Shown piece by piece: positions 45,222 to 55,195 of a stretch of DNA of 64,000 bases. Below the pieces are notes generated by a model that saw nothing but the letters and a program-made list of their open reading frames with translations, searched no databases and was not told the origin of the DNA. The stretch spans positions 62,001-126,000 of the forward strand of contig NZ_FQVQ01000007.1 in assembly GCF_900129405.1 (NCBI RefSeq), given 5' to 3'. Position numbers and translations under genes: made by a program. The stretch is from Flavobacterium fontis. Its GTDB lineage: Bacteria; Bacteroidota; Bacteroidia; Flavobacteriales; Flavobacteriaceae. Positions within the stretch are counted from its first letter, which is position 1. The number at the start of each line of letters is the position of its first letter.

Positions 45222-48200
45222 TCCAATCGGTCCTTGTATTTTTTGAATAAGCTGTTCATAACCAATAGCACGACTCCAACTCCAAGTAACACCAACGCGC
45301 GGATCAAAAAGTCGGTATTAGAGAGGTCAAAAAACATCAATCGTACTATGCACAATCCCACCACCGCTAAGGATACATAACGGAAGTATTTTTCTTTTAA
45401 AGTGATGCTCAACACCAACAAGCCTAATGCTTCCAAAACCCAGAAAAAAGTAAGCGCGCCCTTGTCAAATGTGAGGTATAAGAACAAGCCAATACTCAAC
45501 GTAACGGGATAAATCAAAAGGCTGTTTTTGAGAGGAAAGGAATCCAATACACGGTAGGCATAACCCACAAAAACGCCCAAGATTCCCATGAGCCCCAAAT
45601 AAAAGGGTAAGTAGTCTGGGTGATAGTACCAAAATCCTAAAATGCCCAAATGCAGGTTGGCCAACATGAAGTAGATCAGTGGAATGGAAGTGTGGAAAGT
45701 CACTTTTCGTTGCACCAAATACAATTGTATAACGGCCATTACAGCCCAATAAAATGGCATCCATTTTTGATCAAGCTGACTAAATAATAGTGCCGATACC
45801 CAAATATTCACCAAAATTTGACGCCATCCATTTTCCATCGGGTGCAGGGAAGTGCGTTGCATAACCACGATCCAAACCCATGCCAATCCATACACGCCCG
45901 TATATACCAACCATTCCATCCCTTTGAATTGCGTTTCAGTCAGTGCATAAAGCAATGAAACAATGAGCCCTAATAAGGCAATACCATCGGGAACCAAACG
46001 ATGTAGGCCAATATTTTTTTGGAAACGAAGGTAATAATTGCACAGGGCAACACTCATGAACGCCAAACCGAAATACAATTCCTCTATCGATCGATACCAA
46101 AAGAGCAACAGAAATAGATTGAGCACATAAATCGTTTTCACCAGATGCTCCGATCCACTGGGCTGCTTCGAACGAAATTGAAGCACCCCATAGCCTAGCG
46201 CAAATAAAAACCCAATAGCATAATACAACGCAGTAGTGGGGTCATACAACCCAATGACTTCAATCAATTCGGGGCAAAAATAACTGAAGCTGAAAATCAG
46301 CTGTAAAAAAGCAAAGAATCGAAGGGGCTCAAACCAATTCGATTTTTCATACAGTATAAAATAGACCATCGGAATGGCTCCAAAATAAATGATGGTGTAG
46401 GGCGAAGGCACCACCCAAAATCCTATACTTTGGGTTATTAAAAACAAGGCCAAGGCTTCATGCGTTTTGGATACCAAAAATGGATCTATCGCAGGATAAC
46501 GTAAGGCAAAACGATGCGAAAGTCCCAAATTGACAAGCGGCAACGCCAAACCAATTCCAAAACAGCCCACCATTTCAACCCATGAAAACGAACTTACCTC
46601 GCTGCTTACATAATATAAAAGACAAAGAAACGTCAGTCCATACAGTATTTTGAAGAATTTTGCCAATTCCAACTCATTCGGCTCCGATAGAATAAGATGA
46701 TGTAAAATTCGAACTAAACCAAAGGCGAGGCCAAAAAATCCTAACGTAGTCAACAAGGGTTGATAATCGCCATATTTAAAGTTAACCACAATCAAGTATA
46801 AAGTTGTAACAAGACCAAGGGTAAAGCGCACAAAAAAGCGATTTTCTGCCCATTCAGGCTTGCGCCATTGAAGGCCAGCAATCAAAGCTAATGCAAGAAG
46901 GTATAAACCGTCTATCCAGTGCTCGGCCCCCTCCAAAGTCAGATAAATTACCTCGATACCCGCAAGTATGAAGAACAAAATCCGACCTAAATTGAGCAGT
47001 AAACTCGATCTGAAAAGGAGCAAAACACTCCACAGCAATGCCGCTCCCAACAGCACATAAACAAAAAGATTATGTGTCGTTTGATGATAAACCAAAGCCA
47101 CCAATAAAAGTTGAAGTCCCACCGCAAAAAGACCGTTTAAGGCTACCGATGGCAACCCATAAAACGCATCAAACGACTTCCATTTGGCTGTGCCAAGGCT
47201 ATATACATGTAGCCCCAAAACCAACAGCGAATGTGCAATTAGTCCATACAACCATATGCCATAATCGTCGGTTTCCACCACGACCTTCAAACTAATGAGC
47301 AACGAAAAACCGATGTACGCATGGTATCCTATTTTTAAAATACGATGTAAAAAATCCTGCTGCTCCAAATGGGTAAACAATAAGCCCAAATTAAACGTTA
47401 GGGTGAGACCCAAAAACAAAATGGCCAAGCCGACGTTCCATTCGTTTAAGGTGATGATGGTAAATGAAAGCAGTGAAAAACTAACCAAGAAATCAACGTG
47501 ATACAACCATGTAATCCCTCGTTTTTTGGCCACGCGAGACGCCCAAAAACACAACACAGCACCCAAGGCTACAACTATAGTTTTAAATTTACTTCCTGTG
47601 GCATGCATTAACAATCCTGTGGCAAACAAGCTCCAATTGACCAAATGCGTCGTTAAACCCGCTTTGTCAAAGGCCGTGTGGTCATATAATTTGCGGTATT
47701 GCATCAACATACAACTCACCGCAACCCCCACAATCCCCAGAATAGCTATTTTATTTTCTACATTCGTAAGAGGTGAATCGGTCACGTTAAACCAAACGTC
47801 AAAAACCAAAAACGAACCAATTACCGAAAGAATATGGTACTCCCATTTCTCTTTGTAAGAAAGTAAAATACCCACCGTAGCCGTACCCGCGGCCAGTAAA
47901 AAGGTAAGGAGCAACTTCTCGGGAATGACACACAAGATAAGCATACTGAGTACCACATGCAGTGATAAAAAAGTTTGCCTTTTGATGCAATATCCAATCC
48001 ATAAATTCAATCCAATACCTATCCCCAAAAGTCCGTACCCCAAAGTCGTTTGCTCAATAAATTGTAAAGCCGGAATCTGAGAAGCGCCAAAGCACCCAAA
48101 CAAAAACAAACTCGCTCCGGCACTGCGCAACCATAAGCCCGTTTTTTCCCAAAGCGGTTTCTTCTTCAAAAGGAGATACGAACCCATTAAGAGTCCGGCA

Positions 48201-48796
48201 TAGGCCCAAATAATGAGCACTCGGAAAAGCGGACTTACCTTGAGGGCCGTGTAAATACTCAAATACCCCACGCCCAAGACCATAATCGCGGTGCCCAAAA
48301 TTCCCGTCCAATTGTCAGCAAATTGGCGTTCCCATTTTTTAAAAAATAAATATAACGCCGAGGGTTCAGGAGGAGTGGGCGGAACATAAGGAGTGGGTTG
48401 AGCTACGGTTTCAGTAACTTTCGGGGTGCTGAAGGCAGCAACGGTACTGGTCTCAGGCATTGCTTCTTGCGCGAACTCCTCTACTACTTCTGATTCTGAG
48501 AGGGATAATACTTCTTCAGGAAGCACAGGTTCCACAGCAGGCTCTTCGTCCATCGGTAGTGGCGGTTCCGGTGCTTCAATCGGAGGTTCAATTTCAACAG
48601 GAGTTGCCTTGATTGGTTGGTTTTTCAATTGTTGCAATTCTTCGCGCAGCGCATTTATTTGTTGCTGCAAACTGTCCCGATCACCCGCTAGTTTAAACAA
48701 TTGGGTCATCATGACATCCACGCTCGATTTCAGCGATTGGAATTTGACCACACCATAAATTACAAGAATAAAAAGTATAAATACAAAAAACTCCAT
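45218..48796 (-). CDS. Giant DUF2339 polytopic membrane protein
   Basis: With the ATG at 48796 the 1192-residue protein begins with a membrane helix (MEFFVFILFILVIYGVV). A coiled coil follows (LAGDRDSLQQQINALREELQQLKN), then a Pro/Glu-rich linker (about 65-155). About thirty membrane helices occupy the rest, starting near FADNWTGILGTAIMVLGVGYLSIYTALKVSP, the typical DUF2339 entry. The function of the family is unknown. The final helix run (YLLVLGVGVVLLVMNSLFKKY-like) is basic at its end. It converges on the phosphatidyltransferase gene. Upstream is the GC-rich element. Confidence 0.88.
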   Translation of the reverse strand: MEFFVFILFILVIYGVVKFQSLKSSVDVMMTQLFKLAGDRDSLQQQINALREELQQLKNQPIKATPVEIEPPIEAPEPPLPMDEEPAVEPVLPEEVLSLSESEVVEEFAQEAMPETSTVAAFSTPKVTETVAQPTPYVPPTPPEPSALYLFFKKWERQFADNWTGILGTAIMVLGVGYLSIYTALKVSPLFRVLIIWAYAGLLMGSYLLLKKKPLWEKTGLWLRSAGASLFLFGCFGASQIPALQFIEQTTLGYGLLGIGIGLNLWIGYCIKRQTFLSLHVVLSMLILCVIPEKLLLTFLLAAGTATVGILLSYKEKWEYHILSVIGSFLVFDVWFNVTDSPLTNVENKIAILGIVGVAVSCMLMQYRKLYDHTAFDKAGLTTHLVNWSLFATGLLMHATGSKFKTIVVALGAVLCFWASRVAKKRGITWLYHVDFLVSFSLLSFTIITLNEWNVGLAILFLGLTLTFNLGLLFTHLEQQDFLHRILKIGYHAYIGFSLLISLKVVVETDDYGIWLYGLIAHSLLVLGLHVYSLGTAKWKSFDAFYGLPSVALNGLFAVGLQLLLVALVYHQTTHNLFVYVLLGAALLWSVLLLFRSSLLLNLGRILFFILAGIEVIYLTLEGAEHWIDGLYLLALALIAGLQWRKPEWAENRFFVRFTLGLVTTLYLIVVNFKYGDYQPLLTTLGFFGLAFGLVRILHHLILSEPNELELAKFFKILYGLTFLCLLYYVSSEVSSFSWVEMVGCFGIGLALPLVNLGLSHRFALRYPAIDPFLVSKTHEALALFLITQSIGFWVVPSPYTIIYFGAIPMVYFILYEKSNWFEPLRFFAFLQLIFSFSYFCPELIEVIGLYDPTTALYYAIGFLFALGYGVLQFRSKQPSGSEHLVKTIYVLNLFLLLFWYRSIEELYFGLAFMSVALCNYYLRFQKNIGLHRLVPDGIALLGLIVSLLYALTETQFKGMEWLVYTGVYGLAWVWIVVMQRTSLHPMENGWRQILVNIWVSALLFSQLDQKWMPFYWAVMAVIQLYLVQRKVTFHTSIPLIYFMLANLHLGILGFWYYHPDYLPFYLGLMGILGVFVGYAYRVLDSFPLKNSLLIYPVTLSIGLFLYLTFDKGALTFFWVLEALGLLVLSITLKEKYFRYVSLAVVGLCIVRLMFFDLSNTDFLIRALVLLGVGVVLLVMNSLFKKYKDRLD

Positions 48797-48854
48797 ACCA
48801 AGGCCTTTAGTACTCAAATATAGAAAAACAAAACCGAAGTCGCTTTTTTATTTT

Positions 48855-48995
48855 TTGGGCACGCCCCGATAGTCAGTAATTTGGCCAGTGATAAGGAACA
48901 TTGTCTGCCGCAATCGGGGCCGGGTGATCCGCTGTATCTGCCCCTTCTCACGTCGGGGCAGGATGCCGCTTCTCCCCCTCGTGCACTTCCTGCAG
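48855..48995. repeat. GC-rich interspersed element with two hairpins
   Basis: In an AT-rich 252-base gap the stretch from about 48855 is strongly GC-rich. GCCCCGAT (48863-48870) pairs with ATCGGGGC (48913-48920), and CTGCCCC (48938-48944) with GGGGCAG (48955-48961). The layout, with ATCCGCTGTATCT before the second hairpin and GGATGCCGCTTC after it, resembles interspersed non-coding elements I recall from other flavobacterial genomes; this was not checked. No coding frame is seen. Confidence 0.55.
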
Positions 48996-49048
48996 GGAAT
49001 GAAAATCACTAAATCCTTAGAATTGGTGGGATAACTTTTTCCCTATCA

Positions 49049-50329
49049 TTAAAAATAACGCACCAAACGTGTGCCCACATTGGCTGTGTTTTTAGGAAGT
49101 AAAACGGTCGCTCCGGTACTAAAATCTATGCATTTTGCCTGTGGCGTTCCCGTGTCGGTTGAACTCCAGTAGGGAATCGCTGTAAATCCGCCCGCTCCGG
49201 TTACATGTAAGTTGTCGTGAATCAGTTTTAATTCATCATGCGAAGGCAAACACCAGTCGCGTTGGTCCCCAAAATCATGCGTTAAGCCCGAAAATGCTGC
49301 AACGGTTCCATTATTCAACGCACTGCAAATTGCAGGATTCGTTGCATATTGATTCAACGATTGGTGAAAATTGGCAATAGCCACCGAGTTTTGATATCCG
49401 CTACCCACACCGTCAAATTGGGCGTTCATCAAATTGGAGGTGACACAACCCCACTCGTTGGCGGGTAAATCGTTGGGCGCCACTTCCATATAGCGCCATC
49501 CGTCCGAGTAACTTCCTTTGTCATAGGCAATAATTCCACCTGAAGGTCCGAAATCACCCACTTGATACGGTAGAATTTCGTTGCAAACTTGTAGAAAATA
49601 GCGCGATCCTCCCGAATAGCTAAGTTTTCGATACGGTCCCACAAAGCCCAAATAGTGATAACTTTTATTCCAATAGGTCGCAATGGGATTAATACCCGCA
49701 AAGTTGATGTTGATGTACGATTTTTGATTGATAATCATCACCGTCCAGGTTCCTAAGTAGTTGTTGCCCAAATGGCGTAAAGTGATGGTGTTGTCAGGAT
49801 TGGCGTAAAAAATAGCGCCTGCATATTCATTATCTGCATTATCCGGGAGGTACGGGACTTTTGTCACACAATTCATGGGCGTGCAAAACTGACCCGAAAC
49901 ATACGAAATAACGCTTTCATCCGAACACGAACGTAGGGAAATCAACAGTTCATCATCGTTGTTTATACTTATTATATTTCCATTGGAATCGGTGGTTTCA
50001 ATGGGATACGAAATGCTGATGCTGTGATTTAAGGGTAAATTCATCAACGTTTGAAACAAGGTGCTGTCATCGGTCATAGTCAAGTTTTGCACCGGATCCC
50101 GATTGGTATTGTACACCAACAATTGAAAAGGATACACAAAATCAATACAAATCTGCTCCTTCATCGGGTCCCCATTTTGCGAGCTGGTATTTAACATAAG
50201 TTTGAAGAGCTCATTCTGGTATCCGATAGTCGACTCAGTCCGTTCAGCGGGCTCGTTAGTACAACTCCCGACGCCGAGTATCAATAGGGTGAGAAGGATG
50301 AAATGTTTGATTTTTGGTAAGGCTTTCAT
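49049..50329 (-). CDS. Lipoprotein with DUF1566-like C-terminal domain
   Basis: The 426-residue protein has a lipobox (GVGSC, Cys23). The N-terminal half is beta-rich and unrecognised (QICIDFVYPFQLLVYNTN, with Cys residues at QFCTPMNC). From about residue 265 the pattern FGPSGGIIAYDKGSYSDGWRYMEVAPNDL, then WCLPSHDELKLIHDNL, PYWSSTD and VRYF is typical of DUF1566-like modules found in secreted Bacteroidota proteins. It is probably cell-envelope located; function unknown. Confidence 0.72.
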   Translation of the reverse strand: MKALPKIKHFILLTLLILGVGSCTNEPAERTESTIGYQNELFKLMLNTSSQNGDPMKEQICIDFVYPFQLLVYNTNRDPVQNLTMTDDSTLFQTLMNLPLNHSISISYPIETTDSNGNIISINNDDELLISLRSCSDESVISYVSGQFCTPMNCVTKVPYLPDNADNEYAGAIFYANPDNTITLRHLGNNYLGTWTVMIINQKSYININFAGINPIATYWNKSYHYLGFVGPYRKLSYSGGSRYFLQVCNEILPYQVGDFGPSGGIIAYDKGSYSDGWRYMEVAPNDLPANEWGCVTSNLMNAQFDGVGSGYQNSVAIANFHQSLNQYATNPAICSALNNGTVAAFSGLTHDFGDQRDWCLPSHDELKLIHDNLHVTGAGGFTAIPYWSSTDTGTPQAKCIDFSTGATVLLPKNTANVGTRLVRYF

Positions 50330-50408
50330 AGGATTGTTTTTTAGAATGACGATAAAATTGGGTGTAGGTTGCGTCTGGGTAAAACAAATTTTAAAATTTC
50401 CTTAAAAC

Positions 50409-50440
50409 AAAAACCCCAATCGGTTGCGATTGGGGTTTTT
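50409..50440 (-). terminator. Terminator of pnp
   Basis: A 14-bp perfect stem (50409-50422 with 50427-50440, core ACCCCAATCG/CGATTGGGGT) closes the loop GTTG. It has A/T tracts on both sides, so it can stop transcription in both directions. It lies 21 bases after the pnp stop. Confidence 0.93.
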
Positions 50441-50460
50441 TATCGAAAAAGAATTGTGAA

Positions 50461-52665
50461 TTAACCTTCTTGATTTTCTTTAGCATCACCTTTCGGAGGG
50501 AAAGGTTTGCGCGGTCCACCTTCGGGACGTTTATCGTCGCGTGGAGGACGTGGTAACAATTGTTTTCGGGAAACTTTTTCTTTACGCGTTTTCGGATCAA
50601 TACCCAAGTATTTCACTTGGAACACATCGCCCATATTCACTACGTCAGAAGGTTTCTCGGTGCGCTCCCAGGCCAATTCAGACACGTGAAGTAACACTTC
50701 ATTTCCTGGCGCTTGGGTATATTCAACTACTGCACCAAAGTCCAACATCTTGATGACGCGAACTTCATACGTCTCGCCAATTTCAGGCTTGAAAATAATT
50801 GAATCGATTTTGGCCAAAACCATGGCGATACCGTCTGGACTAGTTCCTAAGATTTCTACAATACCTTGCTCGTCCACTTCGTTGATGACAATCGTGGTTC
50901 CCGAGGCTTTTTGTAATTCTTGAATTACTTTTCCACCGGGTCCAATAAGTGCACCAATAAAGTTGCCTGGAATAGTTCGGGTAATAATTTTTGGCGCGTG
51001 ATCTTTAACGTCGGTTCTTGGAGTAGCGATGGTCTCGGTAATTTTACCTAAAATATGCATACGGCCTTCACGAGCTTGCTCCAAAGCTTGCTCCATGATG
51101 TCATAGCGCAATCCATCAATTTTGATGTCCATTTGACAAGCGGTAATTCCGTCTGCAGTTCCCGTTACTTTAAAATCCATATCCCCCAAGTGATCTTCAT
51201 CACCTAAAATATCGGAAAGAACAGCAAATTTTTGTCCGTCAGTGATCAATCCCATGGCAATCCCTGATACCGGTTTAATCATTTGAACTCCTGCATCCAT
51301 AAGTGCCATTGTACCAGCACAAACCGTAGCCATCGATGAGGAACCGTTAGACTCTAATACTTCTGAAACCACACGAATAGTATACGGACAATCAGCAGGA
51401 ATCATATTCTTTAAGGCGCGTTGTGCCAAATTTCCATGGCCTACTTCACGGCGTGACGTTCCACGTAACGGTTTGGCCTCTCCAGTAGAGAAAGGAGGGA
51501 AGTTGTAGTGTAAATAGAATTTTTCTTCTCCTTGTTCAGAAGCGTTATCAATCACATTGGCTTCGCGTGATGTTCCAAGGGTTACTGTGGCCAAGGCTTG
51601 TGTTTCCCCACGGGTAAACAATGATGATCCGTGAACAGAAGGTAAGTAATCTGTTTCACACCAAATAGGTCTGATTTCAGTTGTTTTTCTTCCATCTAAA
51701 CGAATGCCTTTTTCTAAAATTACATTGCGTACGGCCTCTTTTTGTGTTTTGTAACTGTATTTACCAACTAACCCAGCTAAATCGGGGTTTTCGGCGTATT
51801 CTTCTTCGCTAAAAAGCGCTTTTACTTCTTCCTTAACTGCCGCAAATTTTTCGCCTCTTTCGCTTTTAGCAGAAGCTTCTTGTGCGATAGCATAATACTT
51901 GTCATACGAAGCTGCTTTTACTTTTTTGTACACCTCTTCATCTTCAACTTCACCTTCATATTCGCGGTAGGCTGGAGAACCAACAGCGACTCTCAATCGC
52001 TCTTGCGCTTGAATTTGAATTTTAATGGCTTCGTGAGCAAACTTGATGGCTTCAATCATTTCGGCCTCTGAAATTTCTTTCATTTCGCCTTCTACCATCG
52101 CAACAGAATCCATAGAGGCCCCAATCATCATGTCGATGTCTGAACGCTCTAAATCGGCACGACTTGGGTTGATGACTAATTTTCCGTCAACACGGGCTAC
52201 ACGAACTTCCGAAATTAAGTTGTAAAAAGGAATGTCAGAAACAGCCAATGCAGCCGAAGCGGCCAAACCTGCTAAAGCATCGGGCATCACCTCTTCGTCA
52301 TGCGACATCAATTGAATCATGATTTGGGTTTCGGCGTGATAATCGTCTGGAAATAAGGGACGCAATACGCGGTCAACCAAACGCATGGTTAATACTTCCG
52401 CGTCACTTGGACGAGCTTCACGTTTGAAGAATCCGCCAGGGAAACGCCCTGCAGCGGCAAATTTTTCACGGTAATCTACCGTTAAAGGTAAAAAGTCTAC
52501 TCCGGGATTGGATGTACGTGCCGATACGGCAGTGGCCAATAGCATAGAATTGCCCATGCGAACAACAACCGAACCATCGGCTTGTTTGGCAAGTTTCCCG
52601 GTTTCAATGGTGATGGTTCTTCCATCGGCCAAAGTAATGGTTTCTTGGGTTACTTTTGAAATCAT
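50461..52665 (-). CDS. pnp: Polynucleotide phosphorylase
   Basis: A 3'-5' exoribonuclease that degrades RNA with phosphate. The 734-residue protein has two RNase PH domains (residues 1-220 with [32 protein letters not shown], and 310-540 with [13 protein letters not shown]), the linking helical domain, a KH domain ([29 protein letters not shown]) and an S1 domain ([38 protein letters not shown]). A Pro/Arg/Asp-rich tail ends it. rpsO lies upstream in the same direction, the classic rpsO-pnp order, with a terminator between. Confidence 0.98.
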   Translation of the reverse strand: MISKVTQETITLADGRTITIETGKLAKQADGSVVVRMGNSMLLATAVSARTSNPGVDFLPLTVDYREKFAAAGRFPGGFFKREARPSDAEVLTMRLVDRVLRPLFPDDYHAETQIMIQLMSHDEEVMPDALAGLAASAALAVSDIPFYNLISEVRVARVDGKLVINPSRADLERSDIDMMIGASMDSVAMVEGEMKEISEAEMIEAIKFAHEAIKIQIQAQERLRVAVGSPAYREYEGEVEDEEVYKKVKAASYDKYYAIAQEASAKSERGEKFAAVKEEVKALFSEEEYAENPDLAGLVGKYSYKTQKEAVRNVILEKGIRLDGRKTTEIRPIWCETDYLPSVHGSSLFTRGETQALATVTLGTSREANVIDNASEQGEEKFYLHYNFPPFSTGEAKPLRGTSRREVGHGNLAQRALKNMIPADCPYTIRVVSEVLESNGSSSMATVCAGTMALMDAGVQMIKPVSGIAMGLITDGQKFAVLSDILGDEDHLGDMDFKVTGTADGITACQMDIKIDGLRYDIMEQALEQAREGRMHILGKITETIATPRTDVKDHAPKIITRTIPGNFIGALIGPGGKVIQELQKASGTTIVINEVDEQGIVEILGTSPDGIAMVLAKIDSIIFKPEIGETYEVRVIKMLDFGAVVEYTQAPGNEVLLHVSELAWERTEKPSDVVNMGDVFQVKYLGIDPKTRKEKVSRKQLLPRPPRDDKRPEGGPRKPFPPKGDAKENQEG

Positions 52666-52761
52666 AAAATTTAATTCTGTTTTTAATTAAGGTTAGTTGT
52701 GTTGTTGTTAGTTGTTGTAACCCAATGAAAAACTGAAACTTTTTTTAATAGTGTTTAAAAA

Positions 52762-52785
52762 AAAGAGGCGCGCAGGCACCTCTTT
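52762..52785 (-). terminator. Terminator of rpsO
   Basis: AAAGAGG (52762-52768) pairs with CCTCTTT (52779-52785) across a 10-base loop, with an A run to the left that is the T run on the minus strand. It lies 10 bases after the rpsO stop. Some read-through into pnp is expected from the classic arrangement. Confidence 0.8.
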
Positions 52786-52794
52786 AGTTTTGTA

Positions 52795-53064
52795 TTATTT
52801 TCTAATACCTAATTCCTTGATGATTTCACGATATCTGTTGATATCTTTATTTTTCAAGTAATCGAGTAAGCTTCTTCGTTTACCTACCAATTTTACCAAC
52901 GAACGCTCAGTGTTGAAATCGTGACGATTTTTTTTCAAGTGCTCCGTTAAGTGGTTAATTCTGAATGTGAACAAAGCGATTTGTCCTTCTGCTGACCCTG
53001 TGTTTGCAGCAGCTCCTCCGTGTTTAGCGAAGATTTGTTCTTTAACTTCTTTAGTCAAGTACAT
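52795..53064 (-). CDS. rpsO: 30S ribosomal protein S15
   Basis: The 89-residue small-subunit protein binds the central domain of 16S rRNA. It has the family pattern GSAEGQIALFTFRINHLTEHLKKNRHDFNTERSLVKLVGKRRSLLDYLKNKDINRYREIIKELGIRK. It has normal length and is followed by pnp. Confidence 0.98.
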   Translation of the reverse strand: MYLTKEVKEQIFAKHGGAAANTGSAEGQIALFTFRINHLTEHLKKNRHDFNTERSLVKLVGKRRSLLDYLKNKDINRYREIIKELGIRK

Positions 53065-53163
53065 GCTAATATTTATTTAAATAATTATTATGTAGATTGG
53101 GTCGTTCCCAATTCGGTTGCAAAGGTAGCCTTATTTTTGAATTTGACAAATAAAAAAAAGGAA

Positions 53164-53619
53164 TTAAAATAATTTGGCAACTTCTTGATTTACAAACTCC
53201 AAGAAACGTTCGTCAGCTTCTGAAAACGGGTCGAGTACATGACTGTCAATATCGATTTGGCCCATATTTTGACCGCGAACAAACAACGGAACTACGATTT
53301 CTGATTTGACCGTAAAACTACAAGCGATGTAATTATCTTGGGCCGAAACATCGGGAACCACAAAGTTGGTGTTGGATTCGGCGACTTGCCCACAAATACC
53401 TTTCCCAAAGGGAATTACAGTATGGTCGGTGGGAGCCCCTACGTAAGGTCCTAGATGCAAAGTCCGCGTTTCATGGTCGGCAAAGTAAAATCCTACCCAA
53501 TTGTAATAGGATACTTTTTCATTCAAAAGCGTACATAGTTCGAGTAACTTTTCATCCCGTGATTTAACGGGTTGCGATAAAATCGAGACGACTTCGGGCT
53601 GTAAATCTTCAAAATGCAT
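53164..53619 (-). CDS. Free methionine-(R)-sulfoxide reductase (GAF domain)
   Basis: This 151-residue single GAF-domain enzyme reduces free methionine-R-sulfoxide. It has NWVGFYFAD, the first active Cys in GKGICGQVAES, the second in NYIACSFTVKSEIVVPL, and GQIDIDSHVLDPFSEADERFLEFV. Both Cys of the family's catalytic relay in these motifs are present. The gene is divergent from xrtF across 68 bases. Confidence 0.9.
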   Translation of the reverse strand: MHFEDLQPEVVSILSQPVKSRDEKLLELCTLLNEKVSYYNWVGFYFADHETRTLHLGPYVGAPTDHTVIPFGKGICGQVAESNTNFVVPDVSAQDNYIACSFTVKSEIVVPLFVRGQNMGQIDIDSHVLDPFSEADERFLEFVNQEVAKLF

Positions 53620-53687
53620 TTGCGGTATTTTTTTGCAAAAGTAACCAATGGCTTTTCGTATTTTTACCTAAAATTTGTTAAAAAACT

Positions 53688-54245
53688 TTGAACGCAAACC
53701 GTCAGGCATACCGTCCTTTCTTATTTTTTCTCCTTCGTTTTGGAGCGGCGTATCTGCTCTTGGTGTTTCTCTATGCTACGTATTTAGGTCAATTTGATGT
53801 AAAACAAAAAGAGGTTGATTCCTTTACCTATGAAGTGGCCCAACAATCAAAATTTGTATTGCATTTTTTTGATGATTCAGCATCCATTGCCCCCAATCCA
53901 AAGGAGGCAGGGGTCAAATTATTCTACCGTCAACGATGGATTGCCCGTATCATTGAAGGCTGTAATGCGGTTAGTGTAATGATTCTCTTTGTCAGTTTTG
54001 TGATTGCCTTTCGAGGAAAAATGAAGTCCATGTTTTGGTTTATCCCGCTGGGAATAGTCATTATTCATTGTGCCAATATTTTACGTATTGCCTTGTTGGC
54101 CGTGGCTTTATACCATTTCCCGCAAGCCGAACATGTACTCCATGGGGTGCTTTTTCCCTTAGCTATTTATGGAATAGTATTTCTGTTATGGATGGTATGG
54201 GTAAATCGTTTTTCAATTTATGCACAACGCGATGAAGTTAAGTAA
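53688..54245 (+). CDS. xrtF: Exosortase family protein XrtF
   Basis: The 185-residue inner-membrane protease/transpeptidase has about six helices. The exosortase catalytic triad is visible: Cys92 in IIEGCNAVSVMILF, Arg133 in ANILRIALL, and His152 in HVLHGVLFP. Length and sequence match the Bacteroidota XrtF type. A stop codon lies in frame at 53679, so translation starts at the TTG 53688 or further in; TTG is the best choice. It overlaps the partner gene by 14 bases. No target protein with a sorting signal is present in the window. Confidence 0.88.
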   Translation: MNANRQAYRPFLFFLLRFGAAYLLLVFLYATYLGQFDVKQKEVDSFTYEVAQQSKFVLHFFDDSASIAPNPKEAGVKLFYRQRWIARIIEGCNAVSVMILFVSFVIAFRGKMKSMFWFIPLGIVIIHCANILRIALLAVALYHFPQAEHVLHGVLFPLAIYGIVFLLWMVWVNRFSIYAQRDEVK

Positions 54246-54681
54246 ACGACAAATTTTTGGGGCATTGGTATTGATACTCCTTCTTGTGGGTATTCGTGCT
54301 GGTGAGTCTTCATTATTCTATGATCCTTTACAAATGTATTTTAAAGGCGATTTTCAAAACCTCCCGATTCCCAATATTGATTCCCAACAATACCTACTTC
54401 ATTTGGTGTTACGCTACGTACTTACGAGTCTTATTTCACTTGGGATTCTTGCACTTTTGTTCAAAAATTCACCCTTGTTGCGTTTTGTTGCAGGTTTGTA
54501 TGCTGTTTTAGGGGTTTTATTGGTAGTGTTGTTTTTTGGGGTTCTTACCTACTTTGGAAATACCCACAAACAAGAATTGTTCTACATTCGTCGTTTTTTG
54601 ATTCAACCTATTTTTCTGCTTCTTTTTTGCCCTGCGCTTTATTATCAAATGAAGGTTAAAAAGCCTGATGGAATTGTTTAA
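54232..54681 (+). CDS. Exosortase F system-associated membrane protein
   Basis: The 149-residue protein has four to five membrane helices (QIFGALVLILLLVGIRAGE, LRYVLTSLISLGILALLF, AGLYAVLGVLLVVLFFGVLTYFG, FLIQPIFLLLFCPALYYQM). It starts at the ATG 54232 inside the end of xrtF, giving MKLSKRQIFG, and matches the small protein that accompanies XrtF. Motifs FYDPLQMYFKGDF and YIRRFLIQP are conserved in that family as I recall. The exact role is unknown. Confidence 0.85.
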   Translation: MKLSKRQIFGALVLILLLVGIRAGESSLFYDPLQMYFKGDFQNLPIPNIDSQQYLLHLVLRYVLTSLISLGILALLFKNSPLLRFVAGLYAVLGVLLVVLFFGVLTYFGNTHKQELFYIRRFLIQPIFLLLFCPALYYQMKVKKPDGIV

Positions 54682-54716
54682 CAGCTTTTTATATAAATAG
54701 TTAAAAAAAAAGGTAT

Positions 54717-54724
54717 TACCTTTG
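54717..54724 (+). promoter_or_regulatory. -7 promoter element of the copper-type module
   Basis: TACCTTTG matches TAnnTTTG exactly and ends only 4 bases before the ATG at 54729. The transcript would begin at or very near the start codon, so it is possibly leaderless. Confidence 0.55.
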
Positions 54725-54728
54725 CAAC

Positions 54729-55145
54729 ATGCGCATTCGTCAGTTTTTTATTAGTGGATTGGCACTACTTGTTATGGTGGCCCAAATGGGGGTCGCCTTG
54801 CATGTGCACTATTGCGCCGGGGAAGTTGCCTCTGTAAAAACTGTTTTCGGGTTCACTGAACTAGCCGCGCAAATGGAAGAAACGTGCTGTGGAACAGATG
54901 CAACCCCTCTCGAGAAAATGTCTTGTTGCAAAGACAAGAAATTCAAATTCAAAGACACAACCGAGAAGTTACTTGTTAAAGATATTACGCCTGAATTGCT
55001 GGCTTTAGAAGGTAATAGCGCCTACTTTTTAGCTTCTTTTTTGCCGAAACCTACGGTTCATAAGCAACCAATTTTAGCCTATTATTGTGATGCGCATGGG
55101 CCGCCCTTGTACGCGCGCTATTCCCAACGATTATTTTACGCTTGA
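54729..55145 (+). CDS. HYC_CC_PP family protein
   Basis: The 138-residue secreted or membrane-anchored protein has an N-terminal helix (FFISGLALLVMVAQMGVALHV). The family name is spelled out by its motifs: HYC (HVHYCAGE), CC (ETCCG and SCCKD) and PP (HGPPLY). His and Cys residues suggest metal binding. It sits 50 bases upstream of the TonB receptor in a probable operon of metal-linked genes. Confidence 0.9.
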   Translation: MRIRQFFISGLALLVMVAQMGVALHVHYCAGEVASVKTVFGFTELAAQMEETCCGTDATPLEKMSCCKDKKFKFKDTTEKLLVKDITPELLALEGNSAYFLASFLPKPTVHKQPILAYYCDAHGPPLYARYSQRLFYA

Positions 55146-55195
55146 TTTATTATTTGACCCGTATCTCTTTTGTCAAATAATAAATTATTGCATTT

